Of a stretch of 44,889 bases of DNA, positions 39,327 to 44,889 are shown piece after piece (the first letter of the stretch is position 1; each line of letters starts with the position of its first letter). Below the pieces are notes generated by a model. That model saw only the letters and a list, made by a program, of their open reading frames with translations, searched no databases and was not told where the DNA came from. Source of the stretch: CAG-791 sp002392385 (GTDB lineage: Bacteria > Bacillota > Clostridia > Lachnospirales > Lachnospiraceae); the NCBI GenBank assembly GCA_946616295.1, contig CAMOIU010000016.1, positions 1-44,889 of the forward strand. The letters run 5' to 3'. The translations under genes were made by a program, and so were the position numbers.

Positions 39327-40161
39327 GGTCTGTCTCCGCCGCTTCCTGTCCCCCTGTCAGCCGCAGGGCGGACACCGGATGGGTCCTGCGCTCCGCCGGA
39401 GGCGGGATCCTGAGATAGTCACCGTATTTAAACCGCAGATATTCCTCCGGGTCCCGTGTGCCGGGGAAGGGGATCCCCTCGAAGATCACGGTCTCCTCTC
39501 CTTCATACCACCTGCGCCGGTAGCCGTAGGCCCGGTTGGGGGTGGGGAAGGTCAGGATGCGCACCCACTGGGACCGGCGGCGGCCGGCCCGCAGGATCCG
39601 TCTGTCCAGGGCCCCCAGGGCTGCCTCCTCCGGGATCCGGTCCAGGAGGGTGTAGACCGCCCGTCTGATCCGACTGGGGTCCGCCCGCCTGCCCACTCTG
39701 GCCCAGAGGACCTTCCTCACCAGGAAGCAGTCCAGATTCACCAGGACACGCCCGATCCGGGAGTCCGGCACAGCGTCCAGGGGGAAGATATCGATGAAGA
39801 TCCCCTGTTCGTAGGGCATGTGCTCCTGGTGCTCCCGCAGGAAGAGGGTCTCCTTACGCCGCAGCTTTCCATACCCCCACCGGTAGCCCGGCGTGACCTT
39901 ATGGTCCTGAAAATAGAAGCGATCCGTGTCCAGCTCTGTCCGGCAGGCCTCCCGGAAACGCTCATATTCCGGCCGCAGCATGGCCACGTCCGCGTCGTCG
40001 TCCCAGGGGATGAAGCCCCCGTGACGGACCGCGCCCAGCAGGGTCCCGGCGATAATGTTGTAATGGATGCCGCACTTGCGGCAGATCCTGTCCACCTCCG
40101 TCAGCATCTCCAGTTCGATGCGCTGGATGGCGCGCAGGGTGTCACCGTCCGGACGGATCAT
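39316..40161 (-). CDS. LicD family phosphotransferase
   Basis: A 281-residue LicD protein. It has LEMLTEVDRICRKCGIHY, AGTLLGAVRHGGFIPWDDDA and DVAM near 52, GIFIDIFPLDAVPD, and the C-terminal RFKYGDYLRIPPP. The DDDxD motif that binds metal is intact. LicD enzymes transfer phosphocholine or polyol phosphate from a CDP-activated donor to a glycan. The gene overlaps the cytidylyltransferase-dehydrogenase fusion by four bases, which suggests it uses that enzyme's product. No membrane anchor is seen. Confidence 0.92.
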   Translation of the reverse strand: MIRPDGDTLRAIQRIELEMLTEVDRICRKCGIHYNIIAGTLLGAVRHGGFIPWDDDADVAMLRPEYERFREACRTELDTDRFYFQDHKVTPGYRWGYGKLRRKETLFLREHQEHMPYEQGIFIDIFPLDAVPDSRIGRVLVNLDCFLVRKVLWARVGRRADPSRIRRAVYTLLDRIPEEAALGALDRRILRAGRRRSQWVRILTFPTPNRAYGYRRRWYEGEETVIFEGIPFPGTRDPEEYLRFKYGDYLRIPPPAERRTHPVSALRLTGGQEAAETDHEN

Positions 40162-41513
40162 ACGCGCTCCCGCCTCCTGGTCGTGAGGAATTCTTCCATG
40201 ATCTCCGCCATCCTGACGGATTCATCCGCCGTCAGGGCCCGGTCTCTGCCCGGATAGCCCTGGACCCGCATGAGAAAATCCGCGATCTCATACCGCAGGC
40301 CGTCTCCCTCGAATTCGCAGCTGAACCGCTTCCTTCTGTCCGGATCCTCGCAGCGGATCTCGAAATTTCGGGTCTTCCACCAGGGCGCCTCCGCCAGGAT
40401 ATAGCCCCGCGTGCCGCTGACGATCAGCTGGCCCTCTGTCTTGACCCCCATGCCGCACTTGCCCGAGGCCATACAGTCCCGGCCCTGCAGCTCCACCCGG
40501 GTGTAGATATCCAGGCCGTTCCTGTCGGTCAGGGAACGGAAGGAGGCGGTCAGGTCCCGGTTTCCCAGGAGCTTGACGGCGGGCAGCAGGGCATAGGTGC
40601 CCAGCTCCGTGAAGCTCCCCCCGTAGGTGAGGTCCGTCCATTCCCGGCAGCCCGGGGGCGTGAGCCGGGTGATGCCGCAGTCCACGTCCCGGATCTCCCC
40701 GATGAAGCCGCTCCTGGCCACGGCGATCAGCCGCTGGAAGCCCGGGCAGTAGGCCGTTTTGACCGCTTCCATGAGGACAAGGCCCTTCCTGTCCGCAAGG
40801 GTGTAGAGGTCCCGGGCCTCCTCGCCGCGCAGGCAGAGAGGCTTCTCGCACAGGACATGCCTGCCCGCCTCCAGCGCCGCCCTGGCATAGGCATAGTGGG
40901 TCTCGTGGGGAGAGGCGATGTAGACCGCGTCCGTCTCGTCGAAGAGCTTGTCCAGGGTCCGCCTCTTCACGATGGAGGTGTGGTCGGACAGGAAACGGGC
41001 CAGACTGGCGGAATCATCCGGGTGAGGATGATAGACACAGGGGATCTGGACGCCCCGCACGTAGCCCGCCTCCCGGACAAAACGTCCCGCGATGCGGCCG
41101 GCCCCGATCAGGCCGATCCGGAGAAAAGGATACCGGCTGCTGCGCAGGAGGGAGGACGAGATGTCCGGCGTCCTGGGCAGGTAGACCACCTCGCAGAGCT
41201 CTCTGAGGGCGTCGAACTTGCCCAGCCAGTCGTCGCCCATGACCAGGACATCGGCCCCGTAGCGGACGATATCCTCCGCCTTCTGGCCGAAATGGTCCTC
41301 CACTATGATGAGGTCCGCCAGACCGCAGCCGCGGACGCTCTCCATCCTCTGATCCAGAGATTCCGCCACGCACAGCTTGCCCCTCTCCGCGGCAAAACCG
41401 TCCGAGGCCACCCCCACGATCAGCCGGTCGCCCATCTGCGCGGCCCGCTCCAGGAGCCTGCGGTGTCCCTCATGGAAGAGGTCAAAAACACCATATGTGA
41501 TGATCGTCTTCAT
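40158..41513 (-). CDS. Cytidylyltransferase-Gfo/Idh/MocA dehydrogenase fusion
   Basis: A 451-residue two-domain protein. Residues 1-128: TagD-type nucleotidyltransferase with ITYGVFDLFHEGH (HxGH motif), VMGDDWLGKFD and DISSSLLR. Residues 130-445: Gfo/Idh/MocA oxidoreductase with the NAD(P) loop IGLIGAGRIAGR, SPHETHY and the catalytic Lys in LCEKPL near 225. The obvious hypothesis is that one domain reduces or oxidises a sugar (phosphate) and the other activates the resulting alcohol as a CDP-donor for LicD. The ATG at 41511-41513 follows GGAAGTGAG; an upstream in-frame ATG would add 13 residues without homology. It lies between two LicD genes, seven bases after the first. Confidence 0.88.
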   Translation of the reverse strand: MKTIITYGVFDLFHEGHRRLLERAAQMGDRLIVGVASDGFAAERGKLCVAESLDQRMESVRGCGLADLIIVEDHFGQKAEDIVRYGADVLVMGDDWLGKFDALRELCEVVYLPRTPDISSSLLRSSRYPFLRIGLIGAGRIAGRFVREAGYVRGVQIPCVYHPHPDDSASLARFLSDHTSIVKRRTLDKLFDETDAVYIASPHETHYAYARAALEAGRHVLCEKPLCLRGEEARDLYTLADRKGLVLMEAVKTAYCPGFQRLIAVARSGFIGEIRDVDCGITRLTPPGCREWTDLTYGGSFTELGTYALLPAVKLLGNRDLTASFRSLTDRNGLDIYTRVELQGRDCMASGKCGMGVKTEGQLIVSGTRGYILAEAPWWKTRNFEIRCEDPDRRKRFSCEFEGDGLRYEIADFLMRVQGYPGRDRALTADESVRMAEIMEEFLTTRRRERV

Positions 41514-41520
41514 GGCAGTC

Positions 41521-42360
41521 TCACTTCCTGTTCCCGCCGGCCAGCAGTTCACGCCTGTATTCCCTGTAGTCGCGGTGGGGATCCAGGATCAGCTTGGACT
41601 CATGGGCTCCCCGCTGATCTTCCGGCGGCAGCTGCATATAGTCGCCGTACATCCTGCGGAGGAGGCGGTCATAGGCGGCCGGCGCCGTGAACGCGCTGTC
41701 CTCGAAGGGAAGACGGACCACTTCCTTCCAGTCCGCCGGATCGTACTTGCCCTCAAAGGGCGCCGCGTCAATGGTCCCCACGCGCCTGCTCCTGTCCGGA
41801 TCCCGCATCATAAGCCGGAGCAGGAGGTCGCTCACGGCCTTCAGCACCGGGAAGGGGGTATGGATCAGGATCCTTTTGACCAGGCCCCGGTCTCCGCAGG
41901 CCCGGTAATAGGGCACGGCCCGCAGCCGTCTGGCTGCCCGCAGCAGGCCTCGCTGGATCTTCAGGCCGGTCTCCGACTCCGCGGCGCCGATCATGGGATA
42001 GATGTCCAGAGACAGGCCCCAGGGAATGTCCAGAACCGCCCTGTGCCTGTCCAGGCCCGTCGTTCCCTCCGCCGATACCTTGGTCCAGGGAAGGTAATAC
42101 TCCCGGGTGTTCCCATAATGGGTGCACACAAAAGGAGCCGGCAGTTCTCCGGCCACCTTCTGAAATTTACGATAATCGGCCAGGGGCATGGCCAGGTCCA
42201 CATCGTCATCCCAGGGGATGAAGCCCTTGTGGCGCACCGCCCCCAGCAGGGTGCCGCAGTACAGATAATAACGCAGACCATGCCGGTCGCAGAGAGCGGC
42301 CACCGCTTTGAGCAGTTCCAGCTCCACCGCGTGGACATCCTTGAGATCTGTTACACTCAT
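41521..42360 (-). CDS. LicD family phosphotransferase
   Basis: A 279-residue LicD protein with an intact active site: LELLKAVAALCDRHGLRYYL, GTLLGAVRHKGFIPWDDDVD near 51, and WGLSLDIYPM. The C-terminus has YGDYMQLPPEDQR, the common LicD ending. It begins 18 bases after the ABC ATPase gene. Together with the gene at 39316-40161 and the fusion at 28092-30356 it gives the operon three LicD domains, two of which look catalytically competent. The donor is probably a CDP-alcohol. Confidence 0.92.
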   Translation of the reverse strand: MSVTDLKDVHAVELELLKAVAALCDRHGLRYYLYCGTLLGAVRHKGFIPWDDDVDLAMPLADYRKFQKVAGELPAPFVCTHYGNTREYYLPWTKVSAEGTTGLDRHRAVLDIPWGLSLDIYPMIGAAESETGLKIQRGLLRAARRLRAVPYYRACGDRGLVKRILIHTPFPVLKAVSDLLLRLMMRDPDRSRRVGTIDAAPFEGKYDPADWKEVVRLPFEDSAFTAPAAYDRLLRRMYGDYMQLPPEDQRGAHESKLILDPHRDYREYRRELLAGGNRK

Positions 42361-42378
42361 TTTTTATGCTCCGTATGT

Positions 42379-43665
42379 TCATTCCCGGCGGAGCTGCAGA
42401 TCATGCAACCGCACATGTCCCCAGTAATTGTGGTGCCAGTCCAGATACTCGGTCTCGCTGAGGCCGCTGTCGATCAGGCAGACCAGCCCCGGGTAGACCC
42501 CGTCCAGGATATCTTCATTGCCGTCGTCGTCGAACTGGTAGGCCACCAGGTCCGCCCTGTACTCTCCGGCCGTCAGGTGGGCCGTATCCATGGTGACAAG
42601 CAGGGAATTGGTCCCCTCCTTCAGGTCCGCGAAGGTTCCCGCCAGCATGGTGCCGATCTTGGTGCCGTCCTGGGCCCAGAACTCGAAACGCAGACCGACC
42701 CGGGGCAGGTCGCGGTAAGCGGTACAGTTGACCCGCAGCTCCGTGATCTCTCCCGACCGCAGCTCCGGCCGGCCCTTCAGGACCTCCAGTGAGTCAATGT
42801 TGAGGCGGAGGTTGCGGCGGAGGGTCTGGTCATAGGGCCTGTACCCCTCATTGAAAACGATCCGGCTCTTCAGGGGATCGTTGGCCCCCAGATAGAGAGC
42901 CACCGCCCTGTCCACATCTCCGTCATAGAGGATCTTACCCTCGTCCATGACGATGCAGCGGTCACAAAGGCGGCGGATAGTATTCATATTATGACTTACG
43001 TATAGGATGGCCCGGCCTTCCCGGTCCGCGGCCTCTTTCATCTTGTCCAGGCACTTGTGCTGGAACTCCATGTCTCCCACGGCCAGGACCTCATCCATGA
43101 TCATGATCTCGCTGTCCAGATGGGCGGCCACGGAGAAACCGAGCTTGACATACATGCCGCTGGAATACCTCTTGACCGGCGTGTCGATGAAATCCCGGAC
43201 CTCCGAGAACTCGATGATGTCCTCCATCTTCCTGTTGATCTCCGCCCGGGACATCCCCAGGATGGCGCCGTTGAGATAGATGTTCTCCCGGCCCGTCATG
43301 TCCCCGTGGAAACCGGTCCCCACCTCCAGCATGGAGGCGACCCGGCCCCGGATCCGGATCCTGCCGGCCGTGGGTGCCGTGATCCGGCTGATGAGCTTGA
43401 GCATGGTGCTCTTCCCGGCCCCGTTGCGGCCGATGATCCCCAGCTTCTCTCCCGGGTATACCTGCAGGTCCACACCGTCCAGGGCGTACAGCATCTCGTT
43501 CTCGATCCGCTTATGCCGCGCGGGCTCAGCCGCAGGCTCCTTCCTGCGTCTCTCCCTCCACAGCTTGATCTCCTCCTGCAGGGTGTCCGCGTTGAACTGG
43601 CCCAGCCGGTATTTTTTAGTCACGCCTGTCATGGTCAGGACAGGTTCTCTCGTATCTGAAGCCAT
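42379..43665 (-). CDS. ABC transporter ATPase for surface glycan export (TagH/Wzt type)
   Basis: A 428-residue protein. The ATPase domain (about 1-265) has Walker A GRNGAGKST near 78, signature YSSGM near 167, Walker B IMIMDEV near 188 and H-loop YVSHN. The ~40-residue insert before Walker A (LWRERRRKEPAAEP) is typical of the TagH/Wzt group. Residues 290-420 form a Wzt-C-like beta-sandwich that in known systems recognises the finished glycan's end. It powers export through the permease encoded four bases upstream. Confidence 0.95.
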   Translation of the reverse strand: MASDTREPVLTMTGVTKKYRLGQFNADTLQEEIKLWRERRRKEPAAEPARHKRIENEMLYALDGVDLQVYPGEKLGIIGRNGAGKSTMLKLISRITAPTAGRIRIRGRVASMLEVGTGFHGDMTGRENIYLNGAILGMSRAEINRKMEDIIEFSEVRDFIDTPVKRYSSGMYVKLGFSVAAHLDSEIMIMDEVLAVGDMEFQHKCLDKMKEAADREGRAILYVSHNMNTIRRLCDRCIVMDEGKILYDGDVDRAVALYLGANDPLKSRIVFNEGYRPYDQTLRRNLRLNIDSLEVLKGRPELRSGEITELRVNCTAYRDLPRVGLRFEFWAQDGTKIGTMLAGTFADLKEGTNSLLVTMDTAHLTAGEYRADLVAYQFDDDGNEDILDGVYPGLVCLIDSGLSETEYLDWHHNYWGHVRLHDLQLRRE

Positions 43666-43669
43666 CGTC

Positions 43670-44509
43670 TTATACCGAATCCATGAAGGTCCTCTCTACC
43701 CGGTGGAACACCATGGTCCCGCCTGTCACAAAGAGAAGGAAGAAACAGATGCTGCAGGCTATTGAGAAGGGCTCCAGGCTCCCGCTCCCCAGCAGGATCC
43801 TGCGGAAGAGCTCCATAGGCGCCGTCACCGGATTCATCATCACGAAGAACCGCATCACGCTGCCCTCCACCGCGGAGAGGGGGTAGACCACAGGCGTGAC
43901 ATACATCCACAGACGCACGCCGAAGGATACCAGGATCGACAGGTCTCTGTATTTGGTGGTCAGACTGGAGGCCAGAATGCCCAGGCTCATGCCCAGCAGG
44001 GAGATATAGACCAGGACCAGGGGGACCAGGATCCAGGCCTGCCACTGAGGGCGGACCTCACCTCTCGCCGCGTACCAGAGCAGGAGGCCCAGGATCAGCA
44101 CGAACTGGATCCCGAACTTGATCAGGCTCACCAGCACATTGGAGATCGGCACCGCCAGCCTGGGAAAATAGACCTTGCCGAAGATCCCCGCGTTGGCCCT
44201 GAAGACATTGGCGTTCCCGCTCAGGCAGGAAGCGAACAGGGTCCAGAGCCCGTTATTGCACAGATAGAAAAGGAACTGCGGGACCCCGTCCGTACGGATC
44301 CCCGCGATCCCGCCGAATACGATGCTGTACAGGCCGCTGGACATCAGCGGCGTGATCACCAGCCACAGGGGCCCCAGCACCGTCTGCTTATAGGAAAGTG
44401 TAAAGGACTTGCGGGTCAGCAGGATCACCAGATCCCGGTATCTCCAGAGTTCTCCCAGCCCCGGCAGGAGCCTGTCCTGCTCCGGGGTGATTTCAATATA
44501 ATCGTTCAT
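43670..44509 (-). CDS. ABC-2 permease for surface glycan export (TagG/Wzm type)
   Basis: A 279-residue membrane protein with six predicted membrane segments. It has family motifs: LVILLTRKSFTLSYKQTVLG, PLWLVITPL, and the middle FPRLAVPISNVLVSLI. It forms the channel for a lipid-linked glycan across the membrane with the ATPase next to it. The ATG at 44507-44509 follows GGGAGAACAGA; an upstream in-frame ATG at 44546 overlaps the promoter -10 region and was rejected. It is the first gene of the operon. Confidence 0.95.
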   Translation of the reverse strand: MNDYIEITPEQDRLLPGLGELWRYRDLVILLTRKSFTLSYKQTVLGPLWLVITPLMSSGLYSIVFGGIAGIRTDGVPQFLFYLCNNGLWTLFASCLSGNANVFRANAGIFGKVYFPRLAVPISNVLVSLIKFGIQFVLILGLLLWYAARGEVRPQWQAWILVPLVLVYISLLGMSLGILASSLTTKYRDLSILVSFGVRLWMYVTPVVYPLSAVEGSVMRFFVMMNPVTAPMELFRRILLGSGSLEPFSIACSICFFLLFVTGGTMVFHRVERTFMDSV

Positions 44510-44538
44510 ACTTCTGTTCTCCCGAACACACTTCCCAT

Positions 44539-44567
44539 AGTATAGCACACACTTTTTACGGTTTCCA
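44539..44567 (-). promoter_or_regulatory. Promoter of the glycan operon
   Basis: On the minus strand TGGAAA (44562-44567) lies 17 bp from TATACT (44539-44544). No other convincing promoter is seen before 26684, so this may drive all 14 genes. Confidence 0.55.
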
Positions 44568-44621
44568 CTTAACTGCCCTTTTCAGCCCTCAAAACCGTTT
44601 TCTGTTTTAGTGTAATATCCG

Positions 44622-44889
44622 CTAAATACACTGTCCTGTCGACGCGCCCCTGATCAGACGGCCGGGTATAGGCACCGTTTCAGGAAGTCTCCACAGGGGA
44701 TTGTGGATATCCTGCAGCAGACAGCGCAGAGCCTCTTCGGCCGCCCTCTCCATATCCAGGCCGTAGGTCGTCAGGGCCGGATGGGCGAAGCTGCTCTCCG
44801 GCATCTGCCCGAAGCCGGCCACCGAGATCTCCCGGGGCACGGCCACAGCGATGCTCTCCATTATCTCCATCTCCCGGCAGGCCATGATG
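44622..44889 (-). CDS. LacI-family transcriptional regulator (C-terminal part)
   Basis: The frame is open through the right edge, so only the last 88 codons are present. The stretch VAVPREISVAGFGQMPESSF followed by HPALTTYGLDMERAAEEAL is the typical end of a LacI/PurR effector-binding domain (VPxDISVVGFD...LTTV). The DNA-binding part lies outside the window. It is transcribed leftward toward the glycan operon, but the operon has its own promoter between them. A regulatory link to that operon is possible, not shown. Confidence 0.85.
   Translation of the reverse strand, partial: IMACREMEIMESIAVAVPREISVAGFGQMPESSFAHPALTTYGLDMERAAEEALRCLLQDIHNPLWRLPETVPIPGRLIRGASTGQCI

Overview
The window looks like chromosomal DNA of an anaerobic, GC-rich member of the Clostridia, most likely Lachnospiraceae. 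The reasons are the gene families present (GH3 glucosidases, AgrC/LytTR signalling, PrsW, AsnA, hexameric-type glutamate dehydrogenase), purine-rich Shine-Dalgarno sites, and consensus TTGACA/TATAAT promoters. The taxonomic call is an inference. Coding density is high and most genes lie on the minus strand. AT-richer intergenic islands carry repeats and hairpins.

Left part (1-9.1 kb): after a 62-bp tandem repeat and a coding remnant comes a glycoside-hydrolase island. It holds a LytTR response regulator, an AgrC-like histidine kinase, a double-anchored extracellular GH3 with inverted domain order, a second cytoplasmic GH3 and a GtrA-like membrane protein. Both GH3 promoters carry the same 9-12-9 direct repeat, 21 bp start to start, matching the known LytTR-domain site and lying 31-32 bp upstream of the -10. 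The regulator therefore probably controls both enzymes. From 9.1 to 14.4 kb a housekeeping operon reads LOG protein, TraX-like protein, beta-CASP nuclease, ThyA, FolA and a SurA-like lipoprotein.

Middle part (14.4-26.5 kb): a 200-bp fold-back element, a tRNA-Gly gene and an array of eight hairpins precede a PrsW protease, a GH13 enzyme and a PD-(D/E)XK-Rad3 helicase fusion with an apparently leaderless promoter. Divergently transcribed are asnA, gdhA (with repeated GTATAC operators), a THUMP/RlmL-type RNA methyltransferase and an RdgB-type pyrophosphatase. A six-gene tRNA cluster (Pro, Gly, Arg, His, Gln, Leu) follows on the minus strand.

Right part (26.7-44.5 kb): one leftward operon of 14 genes, mostly overlapping or separated by a few bases, encodes synthesis and export of a phosphorylated cell-surface glycan. 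It has a TagG/TagH-type (Wzm/Wzt) ABC exporter, three LicD domains, two cytidylyltransferase domains (one fused to a Gfo/Idh/MocA dehydrogenase), three family 2 glycosyltransferases, a GT61-like enzyme, a tandem-HAD protein, a Rossmann/ParB-like protein and a UDP-xylose-synthase-like decarboxylase. The most novel features are its fusions: cytidylyltransferase-dehydrogenase, methyltransferase/kinase-like/LicD with a damaged LicD active site, and a degenerate plus intact HAD pair. A small Rossmann module is also attached to five different enzymes. The window ends inside a LacI-family regulator.
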